A program made the translations under genes and the position numbers. Positions 24,259 to 32,770 of a stretch of 64,000 bases of DNA are shown piece after piece. This stretch comes from G963720515 sp963720515 (GTDB lineage Bacteria; Actinomycetota; Thermoleophilia; Gaiellales; Gaiellaceae): assembly GCA_963720515.1 (NCBI GenBank), contig OY970397.1:2108001-2172000 (forward strand). The letters are read 5' to 3'. Each line of letters opens with the position of its first letter. Position 1 is the stretch's first letter. Under the pieces are notes generated by a model. It made no database searches. It saw nothing but the letters and a program-made list of their open reading frames with translations, and was not told the DNA's origin.

Positions 24259-25039
24259 CGGCAGCTGGCTCGACGTCCCGGCGCGCGAGCCCAAGCCGCG
24301 GACCCGCGGGCTCACCCACGTGATCGACAAGGGCATGAACCTGCGCGAGATCGAGGGACTCTTCGACACGGCCGGCGACTACGTGGACGTGGTCAAGCTC
24401 GGCTGGGGCACCTCGTACGTGACCCAGAACCTCGAGAAGAAGATCGCGCTCTACCGGTCGCTCGAGACGCCGGTCGTCTGCGGCGGCACGCTCTTCGAGG
24501 CCGCCGTCGCGCGCGGCCGGCTCGACGAATACCGGAGCTGGCTCGTCGAGAACCGCTTCTCGCACGTCGAGGTCTCCGACGGGACGATCGACCTCGACCA
24601 CGACCGCAAGCTCGAGCTGATCGCGGAGCTCGCGAACGACTTCACCGTCCTCTCCGAGGTCGGCTCCAAGGACGAGGCGACGGTGTACGCGCCGTACCAG
24701 TGGGTCGAGTGGATGCAGCAGGAGCTCGCCGCAGGCGCCTGGAAGGTCATCACCGAGAGCCGCGAGGGCGGCACGGCGGGGGTCTTCCGGCCGACGGGCG
24801 AGATGCGCACCGGCCTGATCGAGGAGATCGTCCACGGGATCCCCGTCGACGACATCATCTTCGAGGCGCCGACAAAGGACTCGCAGGCCTGGTTCGTGCG
24901 CCAGTTCGGCGCCGACGTGAACCTCGGGAACATCCCGCCCGAGGAGGTCATCCCGCTCGAGACCCTGCGCCTCGGGCTGCGCGCCGACACCCTGAAGGAG
25001 GTGCTGCTCCGTGAGCACGAGGCCCCTGTCGCTGACTGA
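24245..25039 (+). CDS. comA: Phosphosulfolactate synthase (ComA family)
   Basis: A 264-residue TIM-barrel protein of the ComA family, which adds sulfite to phosphoenolpyruvate to give 2-phospho-3-sulfolactate. KPRTRGLTHVIDKGMNL and YVDVVKLGWGTSYV (residues 51-59 hold KLGWGTSYV) are family signatures; VCGGTLFEAAVARG, HVEVSDGTIDL, TVLSEVGSKDE, VITESREGG and IIFEAPTKDSQAWFVRQFGADVNLGNI complete the barrel with its acidic metal ligands. In methanogens this is the first step to coenzyme M; bacterial members serve coenzyme M or sulfolactate synthesis. It overlaps cysH by 29 bases, so sulfite producer and consumer are translated together. No ComB or ComC gene is in the window. Confidence 0.92.
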   Translation: MPSSNGSWLDVPAREPKPRTRGLTHVIDKGMNLREIEGLFDTAGDYVDVVKLGWGTSYVTQNLEKKIALYRSLETPVVCGGTLFEAAVARGRLDEYRSWLVENRFSHVEVSDGTIDLDHDRKLELIAELANDFTVLSEVGSKDEATVYAPYQWVEWMQQELAAGAWKVITESREGGTAGVFRPTGEMRTGLIEEIVHGIPVDDIIFEAPTKDSQAWFVRQFGADVNLGNIPPEEVIPLETLRLGLRADTLKEVLLREHEAPVAD

Positions 25040-25706
25040 CGCCGAGATCGAGGCGCTTCCGGCGGAGGAGCTCCTGCGCTGGGCGAACGCCGAGTTCGGC
25101 GAGCGCCTCTGTCTCAGCTGCTCCTGGCAGAAGCAGTCGTCGGTGCTCGTCCACATGGTCTCCGAGCTCGGGCTCGACATGGACGTGGTCGAGCTCGACA
25201 CGCACCTCTTCTTCCGCGAGACCTACGAGACGCGCGAGCGGCTCGTCGAGCGCTACGGGCTCGAGCTCATCCGGCCTGACGTGATCTCGATCGCCGAGCA
25301 GCACAAGGCCGAGGGCCCGAACCTCTGGGAGCGCGATCCCGACCGCTGCTGCCACATCCGCAAGGTCGAGCCGCTGATCGAGGCGCTCGCCCCGTACGAC
25401 GCCTGGGTCTCGGGGATCCGGCGCGAGCAGTCGCCGTCGCGCGCGAACGCGCGGAAGGTCGAGCGGTCGGACCGCTACGGCGTCTGGAAGATCCAGCCGC
25501 TCGCGGACTGGAGCGAGGAGGACGTCTGGAGCTACATCGCGGCGAACGACATCCCCTTCAACCCGTTGCACGACGTCGGCTACCGTTCCATCGGCTGCAT
25601 GCCCTGCACGCGGCCGACGCGGCCCGACGAGGAAGAGCGGGCGGGCCGCTGGGCCGGCTCGGACAAGCTGGAGTGCGGCATTCACCTCGAAGGAAGGACG
25701 GCATGA
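25011..25706 (+). CDS. cysH: APS reductase (assimilatory, iron-sulfur type)
   Basis: A 231-residue CysH-family reductase. It carries the paired cysteines C113-C114 (DRCCHIRKVEP) and C196/C199 (SIGCMPCTRP) that bind a [4Fe-4S] cluster, so it should use APS rather than PAPS, and the catalytic C222 in ECGIH. The nucleotide-binding segment is SCSWQKQSSVL, and WVSGIRREQSPSRA and IQPLADWSEEDVWSYI are further signatures. It reduces adenylyl sulfate to sulfite and AMP with thioredoxin. GTG 25011 lies inside comA. No sulfite reductase is adjacent, which fits sulfite being passed to ComA. Confidence 0.93.
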   Translation: MSTRPLSLTDAEIEALPAEELLRWANAEFGERLCLSCSWQKQSSVLVHMVSELGLDMDVVELDTHLFFRETYETRERLVERYGLELIRPDVISIAEQHKAEGPNLWERDPDRCCHIRKVEPLIEALAPYDAWVSGIRREQSPSRANARKVERSDRYGVWKIQPLADWSEEDVWSYIAANDIPFNPLHDVGYRSIGCMPCTRPTRPDEEERAGRWAGSDKLECGIHLEGRTA

Positions 25707-26302
25707 CGGAGCACATCTACGCCCACGAGCACCCCGAGTCGGATGAGGTGCGCCCGGGCGGCTTCACCCTCTGGTTCACAGGGCTCTCGGGCTCGGGCAA
25801 GACGACCATCGCCCACCTCGTCGGGCCGGAGCTCGACGCGCGCGGCGCGATCGCCGAGTACCTGGACGGCGACACGGTGCGCACGCACCTCTCCAAGGGC
25901 CTCGGGTTCTCGAAGGAGGACCGCGACACGAACATCGAGCGGATCGGCTGGGTCGCCTCGCGCCTCACGCGCCACGGCGCCGCCGTCATCTGCGCCGCGA
26001 TCTCGCCCTACGAGGAGACCCGCGCAAAGGCGCGCACGATGGTCGAGGAGTTCGGGCCGTTCGTCGAGGTGTACGTGAAGGCGTCCGTCGAGGAGTGCGC
26101 GCGGCGCGACGTGAAGGGACTCTACGAGAAGGCGTTCGCCGGCGAGATCAAGGGCTTCACCGGCGTGGACGACCCGTACGAGGAGCCGGCGGCGCCCGCG
26201 CTCGTCGTCGACACCGAGGAGCTGTCGGCCGAGGAGAGCGCCCAGCTCGTCGTCGCGAAGCTCGAGGAGCTCGGGCTCGTCCGGACCGCGGTGAACGCGT
26301 GA
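25703..26302 (+). CDS. cysC: Adenylylsulfate kinase
   Basis: A 199-residue APS kinase: P-loop TGLSGSGKTTIA (residues 26-37), EYLDGDTVRTHLSKGLGFSKEDRDTNIERIGWVA (APS-binding region), VICAAISPYEETR and VKASVEECARRDVKGLYEKAFAGEIKGFTGVDDPYEEP (lid). It phosphorylates APS to PAPS, the sulfate donor for sulfotransferases, one of which is encoded at 42489-43470. AAGGAAGGA precedes the ATG, which overlaps the cysH stop (ATGA). Confidence 0.95.
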   Translation: MTEHIYAHEHPESDEVRPGGFTLWFTGLSGSGKTTIAHLVGPELDARGAIAEYLDGDTVRTHLSKGLGFSKEDRDTNIERIGWVASRLTRHGAAVICAAISPYEETRAKARTMVEEFGPFVEVYVKASVEECARRDVKGLYEKAFAGEIKGFTGVDDPYEEPAAPALVVDTEELSAEESAQLVVAKLEELGLVRTAVNA

Positions 26303-27439
26303 GCACGGCGACCGAGACCCACCTCATCGCGCCGCACGGCGGCGAGCTCGTCGACCGCACCGGCGAGCGCCCCGACGACCTCGACTCGCTCGAGGTCCTG
26401 ACCCTCACGCCGCGCGAGCTGGCCGACCTGGACATGCTCGCGTCCGGCGCGCTCTCGCCGCTCACCGGCTTCATGGGCAAGGCCGACTACGACGGCGTCG
26501 TGGACGACATGCGCCTCGCCAACGGCCTCGCCTGGGCGCTGCCCGTGTGCCTCGCCGTCGCCGACGCCCCGTCCGGCGACCGCGTCGTGCTGGCCGACGA
26601 GTCCGGCCGCCCGCTCGCCGCTGCTCGAGGTCGAGGAGGTCTTCTCCTACGACAAGGAGCGCGAGGCCGAGCGCTGCTTCCGCACGACCGAGGACGCGCA
26701 TCCGGGCGTCGCGCGGCTCTACGCGCAGGCCGACCAGTACCTCGCCGGGCGCGTCACCGTGTTCGAGCGGCAGGCGCCGCCGTTCCCGGAGATCGCGAAC
26801 GACCCGGCCGAGACGCGCGCCCGCTTCGCCGACCGCGGCTGGAAGCGCGTCGTCGGGTTCCAGACGCGCAACCCGATCCACCGGGCGCACGAGTACCTCA
26901 CCAAGTGCGCGCTCGAGACCGTGGACGGCTTGCTCATCCATCCGCTCGTCGGCGAGACGAAGTCGGACGACGTGCCGGCCGCCGTCCGCGTCGACGCCTA
27001 CCGCACGCTCGTGGACGGCTACTACCCGAGCGACCGCGTGATCGTCTCCGCGTTCCCGGCGGCCATGCGCTATGCCGGCCCGCGCGAGGCCGTCTGGCAC
27101 GCGCTCTGCCGGAAGAACTACGGCTGCTCGCACTTCATCGTCGGCCGCGACCACGCTGGCGTCGGCTCGTACTACGGGTCGTACGACGCGCAGCTCATCT
27201 TCGACGAGTTCGAGCCGCACGAGCTCGACATCGAGCCGATGTTCTTCGAGCACTCGTTCTGGTGCAAGGCGTGCGGCCAGATGGCGTCCGACAAGACCTG
27301 CCCGCACGGCCCCGACGACCGGGTGTTCCTCTCCGGGACGCAGGTGCGCGAGATGCTCGGCGCCGGCGAGGTCCCGCCGGAGGAGTTCACGCGGCCCGAG
27401 GTCGCGCAGGTCCTCATCGAGGCCTACCGGCAGCAGTAG
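26299..27439 (+). CDS. sat: Sulfate adenylyltransferase (ATP sulfurylase), one frame break
   Basis: With one inserted base removed near 26620 (joining GRPLALLEVEEVFSYDKE) this is a 379-residue Sat/MET3-type ATP sulfurylase. Signatures: GALSPLTGFMGKADYDGVV, the active-site QTRNPIHRAHEYL, LLIHPLVGETKSDDVP, HFIVGRDHAGVG and the zinc-binding WCKACGQMASDKTCPHG. It makes APS and pyrophosphate from sulfate and ATP, the first step for both cysC and cysH. GTG 26299 overlaps the cysC stop. It is the last gene of the operon; a GC-rich palindrome follows at 27491. The intact motifs on both sides suggest that the break is a sequencing error. Confidence 0.9.
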
Positions 27440-27490
27440 CGGCGCCTTCCTCGGCGCGACGCTCGTCCGTCAGTAGCGGCCACGGCGTAC

Positions 27491-27506
27491 CCCACCCCGG
27501 GGTGGG
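27491..27506. terminator. GC-rich palindrome after the sulfur operon
   Basis: CCCACCCC directly followed by GGGGTGGG is a perfect 16-base palindrome 52 bases after the sat stop. There is no U-run, so it would act as a structured 3' end or a Rho-assisted terminator. A related C/G-rich hairpin lies at 49430-49460. Confidence 0.4.
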
Positions 27507-27603
27507 CCCTGCGAACCCACCCACGGCTGCGAACGCTAGCCCGTGCGGTCGCCGGGCCGTGTGCCGATTTCGCGTCGAATCTGTACGAATTCGGCGACGT
27601 TGC

Positions 27604-27609
27604 TACGCT
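27604..27609 (+). promoter_or_regulatory. Predicted -10 element TACGCT for the GT2 gene
   Basis: TACGCT ends eight bases before the ATG at 27618, with no ribosome-binding sequence. Confidence 0.5.
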
Positions 27610-27617
27610 CGTGGCCG

Positions 27618-28601
27618 ATGGCGCAGACCGAGGTCGCCCCTGACGTCTTGCTGAGCGCCGAAGGCGATTCGCGCCCTCACGTCTCGCTCGTCGTCCCCGT
27701 CTTCAACGAGGAGGCGACGATCCGGCAGGTGCACCGGCGCTCCGCCGACGCGCTCGCCGCCCTCGGGCGGCCCTTCGAGATCGTGTTCGTGGACGACGGC
27801 TCGACCGACGGCACCTGGGCCGCGCTCGAGGCGATCCACGCGGAGGATCGGAACGTCCGCGCGGTCCGCTTCAAGCGGAACTTCGGCCAGCACCCGGCCA
27901 TGCACGCGGGCATCGTCCGCTCGCGCGGCGACATCGTGGTCACGATGGACGCCGACCTCCAGAACGAGCCCGCCGACATCGTCAGCCTGATCCGGGCGGT
28001 CGAGGCCGGCAACGACGTCGCCAGCGGGCGTCGCGTCGACCGCGACGACGGCTGGCGGCGGACGCTTCCGTCGAAGCTCGTGAACCGGATGCTCCGGAGC
28101 TTCACGCACTCGGACATCTCCGACTTCGGCTGTGCGTTCAACGCCTATCGCCGCGACGTGCTCATCCCGGTCACCGGCTCGATCGGCAAGCAGAAGTTCA
28201 CGAAGGCGCTCGTCCTCTCGACCGGTGCGAGCTTCGTCGAGGTGGACGTCCGCCACCAGGCGCGCGACGGGCGGTCACGGTACTCCTGGCCCGGCCTCAT
28301 CAAGGTCGCGCTCCACGTCCTCGCGGGGTTCTGGCCGCAGCCGATCCAATGGGCCGGCATGGCGATCGGCGTCGTCGGCTCGGTGCTCGCCCTGACCGCC
28401 GGCATCTGGGGCATCGCCGTCTGGATCGCGCGCGGCGACTTCCCCGGCCAGCTCTTCCTCGCCGGGCTCGTCCTCGCGATCCTCGGGATCCAGGGCTTCA
28501 TCTTCGCCCTCGTGGGCGAGTACCTGGCGCGACTCCAGCGCGACGTCGAGGGCCGGCCGCTCTACACGGTCGGCGCCGAGCTCGACACGCCCCGCGACTA
28601 G
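27618..28601 (+). CDS. GT2 glycosyltransferase with two C-terminal membrane helices (GtrB/DPM-like)
   Basis: A 327-residue inverting glycosyltransferase: HVSLVVPVFNEEATI, IVFVDDGSTDGTW and the metal-binding MDADLQNEPADI in the GT-A domain, RYSWPGLIKVALHVLAG before two membrane helices (residues ~255-277 and ~288-310). Architecture and motifs are those of bactoprenyl or dolichyl phosphate glucosyltransferases (GtrB, DPM type), which load a sugar on a polyprenyl phosphate for GT-C enzymes. GT39/GT-C-like proteins at 32768 and 53751 could be the users. Tail-to-tail overlap of four bases with the next minus-strand gene. Confidence 0.92.
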   Translation: MAQTEVAPDVLLSAEGDSRPHVSLVVPVFNEEATIRQVHRRSADALAALGRPFEIVFVDDGSTDGTWAALEAIHAEDRNVRAVRFKRNFGQHPAMHAGIVRSRGDIVVTMDADLQNEPADIVSLIRAVEAGNDVASGRRVDRDDGWRRTLPSKLVNRMLRSFTHSDISDFGCAFNAYRRDVLIPVTGSIGKQKFTKALVLSTGASFVEVDVRHQARDGRSRYSWPGLIKVALHVLAGFWPQPIQWAGMAIGVVGSVLALTAGIWGIAVWIARGDFPGQLFLAGLVLAILGIQGFIFALVGEYLARLQRDVEGRPLYTVGAELDTPRD

Positions 28602-29179
28602 GTTCGTCCCGCGCGCCGGGCGAGCGCCGCGACGAGAACGAGCGCGCACACGCCCGCCGCCGACCCGGCCGCGACGAGCACGAGCCCGCCGTCCGGATCC
28701 ACCCGGCCGGTCGCCAGCACGGCGGCGCCGGCGACGAGTGCGCCGAGCGTCGCTCCCGCGAGAATGAGGACCCGGCGGACGAGGAGCTCCGCGGGAAGCG
28801 CCGAGACGCGGAGCTCGAGCGACCACCATGCGAGCTCCGCGGTGAGGAGGAAGACCGCCGCGTAGACGGGCGACTCCCGGTCGAGCGCGTCCGTGCCGCC
28901 GACGAGCGACGCGACGTACGCGGCTGCGACGGCCGCGAGCCCGCCGCCGACCGGGACCGGCCGGGCCAGCACCAACCCGACTGCGAGGAGCGCGAGGCCG
29001 ACGAGCCCGGCCGTGGCCGCGCCGCCGCCGCGATCGACGCGCAGCGCCGCATAGGCGACGAGCCCCGCCGCGAGCGCGAGCGACGCCGCGCCCGCGCCTA
29101 CGCGAGCGCCCGACGGGCGAAGCGCCTGGATCTCCTCACCTCCTCGATCGGAACCGCGAGGGGCCGGCCCTCGACCCAT
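28598..29179 (-). CDS. Small polytopic membrane protein of the MoxR-DUF58 operon
   Basis: About 193 residues with five to six hydrophobic segments (ASLALAAGLVAYAAL, AGLVGLALLAVGLVLA, GLAAVAAAYVASLVG, YAAVFLLTAELAWWSLEL, VLILAGATLGALVAGAAVL, LVLVAAGSAAGVCALVLVAALA). No family is recognised. It is the last gene of the operon. ATG 29179 overlaps the DUF58 gene by 82 bases; a later start near 29100 without a standard codon is possible. Function unknown, presumably linked to its MoxR-type neighbours. Confidence 0.65.
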   Translation of the reverse strand: MGRGPAPRGSDRGGEEIQALRPSGARVGAGAASLALAAGLVAYAALRVDRGGGAATAGLVGLALLAVGLVLARPVPVGGGLAAVAAAYVASLVGGTDALDRESPVYAAVFLLTAELAWWSLELRVSALPAELLVRRVLILAGATLGALVAGAAVLATGRVDPDGGLVLVAAGSAAGVCALVLVAALARRAGRT

Positions 29180-30369
29180 TCGACTACGGAAATCCCCAGC
29201 CGTTGGTACTCGAGGCGCACCTTCTCCCGCTCGAGGACGCGCAGGCGGCCGAGCGAGACGCCGAGCTCGCCGCGCGGCATCTGCTCGAACGGAACGGCGG
29301 AGACCTCGACCACGCAGAGATCGAAGCCGCGGCCGGCGAGCTCGCCGAGGGCGCCGACCGTGCGCTGGTCGAGGAGTGGCGACAGCGCGAGGACGAGCGC
29401 GCCCGGCGGGATCGTGCGCGGCGGGATCACGTCCAGGCCCTTCCACGCGTACGAGAGCGCGATGTCGGTGTCGATCAGCGCCTCGGCGATCCGGAAGCCG
29501 TGCTGGGCTCCGGTGCCGGGGAGGAGCCAGCGCAGCACGCCCCCGAAGCCGACGATCCCGACGCGGTCGCGCTGCGCCAGGTACCCGCGGGAAAGCGTGG
29601 CGGCCGCGCGAACGGCCAGGTCGAGCGTCCCGGTGTCGTGGCGGCGCGCCTCCGCGAACGTATCGAGGAAGAGGACGACGTCCGCGTTGCGCTCCGGGTG
29701 GAGCTCGGTCACCCACAGCTCTCCTCGCCGCGCGCTCGCGCGCCAGTGCACGCGCCGGGGTCGGTCGCCCGGCATGAACGGGCGCAGGTCGGCGAACTCG
29801 AGCCCGTCGCCCTTCGCACGCGAGACCTGGTTGCCCGAGCCGAGCTGGGTTCGGCTGGGCCGGACGAGCTGCCGGAGGCGCTCCTCACGCGGGTAGACGC
29901 GGAGCCGCTCCCGGGCCGGGACGTAGAGCTCCCAGACGAGCAAGTGGAGCGGATCCCGCGCGCGCAGGATGACGTCGCCGAGCCGGTACCCGCCCCAGCG
30001 GTTGGTGCGCAGGCGCCGCTCGAGCACGTGCGACTCGCCGGCGTCGAGCCGGACGCCCGCCGCGCCGGGCGAGACGTCCCGCACGCCGCGCGGCAGCGCG
30101 ACGAGGAGCTCGAGCTCGTCCACGGGCGTCGCCGACTCGACCGTCACGTCGAGGGCCGCCTCCTCGCCCTCGAGCACCCGGTCGCTCCGGAGCCGTGCGT
30201 CCACGGTGAGCTCGGGATCCCGTGCCAGGCCGAGCCCGATCACGAGGAAGAGGAGGAGCGGCACGGCGACGACCGCCGGCTCGGGCCGGCCGAAGGCGAG
30301 GGCCGAGACGAGCCCGGCGCCCGCGAGGAGCGCGTAGAAGCCGAGCTTCGGGGAGGCCGCGCGGGTCAC
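29098..30369 (-). CDS. DUF58 domain (von Willebrand-like) protein
   Basis: A 423-residue DUF58 protein. Two membrane helices at the N-terminus (FYALLAGAGLVSALAF, AVVAVPLLLFLVIGLGLA) are followed by a beta-rich domain and the DUF58 hallmark RAKGDGLEFADLRPFMPGDRPRRVHWRASARRGELWV, then a VWA-like part (DVVLFLDTFAE). DUF58 proteins are the constant partners of MoxR ATPases in chaperone-like assembly of other complexes. GTG 30369 overlaps the moxR stop (GTGA). Confidence 0.88.
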   Translation of the reverse strand: MTRAASPKLGFYALLAGAGLVSALAFGRPEPAVVAVPLLLFLVIGLGLARDPELTVDARLRSDRVLEGEEAALDVTVESATPVDELELLVALPRGVRDVSPGAAGVRLDAGESHVLERRLRTNRWGGYRLGDVILRARDPLHLLVWELYVPARERLRVYPREERLRQLVRPSRTQLGSGNQVSRAKGDGLEFADLRPFMPGDRPRRVHWRASARRGELWVTELHPERNADVVLFLDTFAEARRHDTGTLDLAVRAAATLSRGYLAQRDRVGIVGFGGVLRWLLPGTGAQHGFRIAEALIDTDIALSYAWKGLDVIPPRTIPPGALVLALSPLLDQRTVGALGELAGRGFDLCVVEVSAVPFEQMPRGELGVSLGRLRVLEREKVRLEYQRLGISVVEWVEGRPLAVPIEEVRRSRRFARRALA

Positions 30370-31337
30370 GGCGAGCGGGCCGGGATGTCCTCGGCCGGCG
30401 GCGCCGGCACCGCCTCGAGGCACTCGTTGACGACGTCCTCCGCCGCGATCCGCTGGACCCAGAGCTCCGGCCGGAGCACGAGCCTGTGGGCGAGCGCGGG
30501 CACGGCGACCGCCTTCACATCGTCGGGGAGCACGTAGTCGCGCCCCTCGACGGCGGCGCGGGCACGTGCGAGCTTCAGGAGCGCGAGCGTCCCGCGCGGG
30601 CTCGCGCCGACCTCCACCTTGCCGCTCGCCCGGGTCGCGGAGACGAGGTCGACCATGTAGCCGTCGATCGCCTCGGACACGTGCACCTCCTCGAGCGCCG
30701 CCTGCATCTCGAGGAGGTCGTCTCGCCCGACCACGTGCTCGAGCTCGACCTCGTCCGCCTTCCGCCGCGCGCGGCGCACGAGGATGTCGCGCTCGTCCTC
30801 GCGGCTCGGGTAGCCGAGGCGGACGCGGACGAGGAAGCGGTCGAGCTGCGCCTCGGGCAGCGGGTACGTGCCCTCGTACTCGATCGGGTTCTGCGTCGCG
30901 ATCACGAGGAACGGGCGCTCGAGCGCGTACGTGACGCCCTCGACCGTCACCTGGCGCTCCTGCATCGCCTCGAGGAGCGCCGCCTGCGTCTTCGGCGGGG
31001 CGCGGTTGATCTCGTCGGCGAGGAGGATGTTGGCGAAGATCGGCCCGGGGCGGAACTCGAAGTCCGCGCGCCGCTGGTCGAAGATCGACGCGCCCGTGAT
31101 GTCCGTCGGCATCAGGTCGGGCGTGAACTGAACCCGTGCGAGGCGGAGGTCGGCGACCTGGGAGAAGGCGCGCGCGACGAGCGTCTTCGCGAGCCCTGGA
31201 AGGTCCTCGATCAGGACGTGCCCGTCGGCGAGGAAGCCGAGCAGCACGAGCTCGAGCGCGTCGCGCTTCCCGACGATGGCGCGGGACACCTCGTCGAGGA
31301 TCTGCTCGCTCCTCGCCGCCACGTCCGCCGGCGTCAC
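30366..31337 (-). CDS. MoxR-family AAA+ ATPase
   Basis: A 323-residue MoxR ATPase: Walker A VLIEDLPGLAKTLVARAF, FTPDLMPTDITGA, Walker B NILLADEINRAPPKTQAALLEAMQE, sensor 1 FLVIATQNPIEYEGTYPLPEAQLDRF and sensor 2 GASPRGTLALLKLARA. Such ATPases act with DUF58/VWA proteins to mature or activate other enzymes, in the cytoplasm or at the membrane. It overlaps both neighbours by four bases. Confidence 0.95.
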   Translation of the reverse strand: MTPADVAARSEQILDEVSRAIVGKRDALELVLLGFLADGHVLIEDLPGLAKTLVARAFSQVADLRLARVQFTPDLMPTDITGASIFDQRRADFEFRPGPIFANILLADEINRAPPKTQAALLEAMQERQVTVEGVTYALERPFLVIATQNPIEYEGTYPLPEAQLDRFLVRVRLGYPSREDERDILVRRARRKADEVELEHVVGRDDLLEMQAALEEVHVSEAIDGYMVDLVSATRASGKVEVGASPRGTLALLKLARARAAVEGRDYVLPDDVKAVAVPALAHRLVLRPELWVQRIAAEDVVNECLEAVPAPPAEDIPARSP

Positions 31338-31837
31338 GCGTGGACCCCTTCGAGCGCTTCGAGCGCCCGCTCGATGGCGGGGAGGCCCGGCCCGGGCGCG
31401 TGGCGGTCGGCGGGCGGCTCGCGGTCGGGGCGCACGATCGACCAGAGCTCCGGCCCGAGGAGGCCCTCCGCCTCGGGGCTTCGGTCGAGGTCGACGCCGA
31501 GCACGGCGAGCCTCGCGGTCGAGATGTCGCGGAGCAGCGGCCGCAGGCGGACGTAGAGGTCCTGCTCGCGGTCCGCGGAGAAGACGAGCGTCCACTCGAG
31601 CGCGTCCAGGGTCGGTGAGGGAGGCCGGCGCGACATCGATCTCCTCCTCTGGGACGACCGTTCGAAGAGGAAGGCGGGACGCGGAAGGAACGCGCGGGTC
31701 CTGGCGGCGGCCACGAGGACGGCGACCGCGGCCGACGCGACCAGCGTCACCTGCGCGGCGGTCGCGGCCGGCGCGCCGAGCGCGACGGCGATTCCGAACG
31801 CCGCGAGCGCGACGAGGGCTGCGAGCGCGAACATCAT
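31334..31837 (-). CDS. Hypothetical membrane-anchored protein of the MoxR operon
   Basis: A 167-residue protein with two N-terminal membrane helices (MMFALAALVALAAFGIAVALGA and QVTLVASAAVAVLVAAA) and a soluble C-terminal part (SPTLDALEWTLVFSADREQDLYVRLRPLLRDISTARLAVLGVDLD) that looks like the small partner often found between moxR and DUF4129 genes in actinobacteria. ATG 31837 overlaps the DUF4129 stop. Function unknown. Confidence 0.72.
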   Translation of the reverse strand: MMFALAALVALAAFGIAVALGAPAATAAQVTLVASAAVAVLVAAARTRAFLPRPAFLFERSSQRRRSMSRRPPSPTLDALEWTLVFSADREQDLYVRLRPLLRDISTARLAVLGVDLDRSPEAEGLLGPELWSIVRPDREPPADRHAPGPGLPAIERALEALEGVHA

Positions 31838-32757
31838 TCCGCGGCCCCCTCCTCGTCGGCGAGGTCGCGGCCGACCTCCTCGAGCGCGGCGATCGCGTCG
31901 TCCTTCATCCCGGCGTCCACCGGGTGCGCGCTGAACTTGGCCACGGCGAAGAGGCCGGTGAGGCGGGTGACCGGCCGTGCGCCGGCGCGGAGCTGGCGAA
32001 GCGCGCGCTGCATGTACTCGAGCGGCGCCTCCGGGGGACGACGCGGGATCCCGCTCGCCCCGAGCGCGCGCTCCATCCGGGCGTAGGCCGCGATCACCGC
32101 GCGGCGCGGATCGGGCTCGTCGGCGAGGCTCCCGAGCGACTGCTCGACGGCCTCGGCGACCGCGCGGCGGGCCGACCGGGGACCGCGCTCGCCTCGCTTC
32201 GGGCGCAGCCAGAGGGCGAGGCCTCCGCCGACGAGGAGCACGATGCCGGCGATCGCGGCGACCTTGAGCGGATCCACCCGCGTGACCCGGCGGCCGCCGT
32301 TCGGGTCGGAGTCGGAAAGCGGCGGGTTCGCCGGCCGGGTGCTCCCGCCGCCGTCTCGCTCGATCACGCCCCAGGCGAAGAACGCGGCGGCGAGGATGAG
32401 GACGACCGCCACGAGCTGGGCGGCGAGCTTGAGGGCGGGGTGGATGAGCGCCGGCGGCGCCGCCTCGTCGTCCTCGCTCGGCCGGGGCGAGCGGAGCCCG
32501 AGGAGGTAGAGCGAGAGCGCGGCGAGCCCGACGCAGGCGCCGAGGGCGACGAGCCACTCGAGCACCGCGGGCGGGAGGCCCGGGTGCACATCCCTTGCGT
32601 CGCCTCCGCCGACCTCCGCGCGGGAGGCGAACGCGACGACGGCCGCGAGCACGAGCACCGCGGCGGACGCGCCCGCCAGCCGAACGGGCCCGATCGGCCG
32701 AAGGCCGGGAAGCTTCTCGCCGGCCGCCTCGCGTTCTGTGCGGGTGCGCGTGGCCAG
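31834..32757 (-). CDS. DUF4129 membrane protein, probable CTG start
   Basis: About 307 residues. Membrane helices lie at VRLAGASAAVLVLAAVVAFA, VLEWLVALGACVGLAALSLYLLGL, ALKLAAQLVAVVLILAAAFFAW and VAAIAGIVLLVGGGLALWL. The C-terminal DUF4129 domain has VIAAYARMERALGASGIPRRPPEAPLEYMQRAL, which marks the partner of MoxR/DUF58 systems. The first standard start (GTG 32658) cuts into the first helix; 33 coding-like codons precede it, back to CTG 32757, which lies exactly seven bases after TAGCGT (32765-32770, minus strand). I therefore favour a leaderless CTG start. Confidence 0.78.
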   Translation of the reverse strand: MATRTRTEREAAGEKLPGLRPIGPVRLAGASAAVLVLAAVVAFASRAEVGGGDARDVHPGLPPAVLEWLVALGACVGLAALSLYLLGLRSPRPSEDDEAAPPALIHPALKLAAQLVAVVLILAAAFFAWGVIERDGGGSTRPANPPLSDSDPNGGRRVTRVDPLKVAAIAGIVLLVGGGLALWLRPKRGERGPRSARRAVAEAVEQSLGSLADEPDPRRAVIAAYARMERALGASGIPRRPPEAPLEYMQRALRQLRAGARPVTRLTGLFAVAKFSAHPVDAGMKDDAIAALEEVGRDLADEEGAAE

Positions 32758-32764
32758 GGCGCGA

Positions 32765-32770
32765 ACGCTA
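32765..32770 (-). promoter_or_regulatory. Predicted -10 element TAGCGT for the MoxR operon
   Basis: TAGCGT on the minus strand overlaps the stop codon of the GT39-like gene and ends seven bases before CTG 32757, the favoured start of the DUF4129 gene. Confidence 0.4.
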
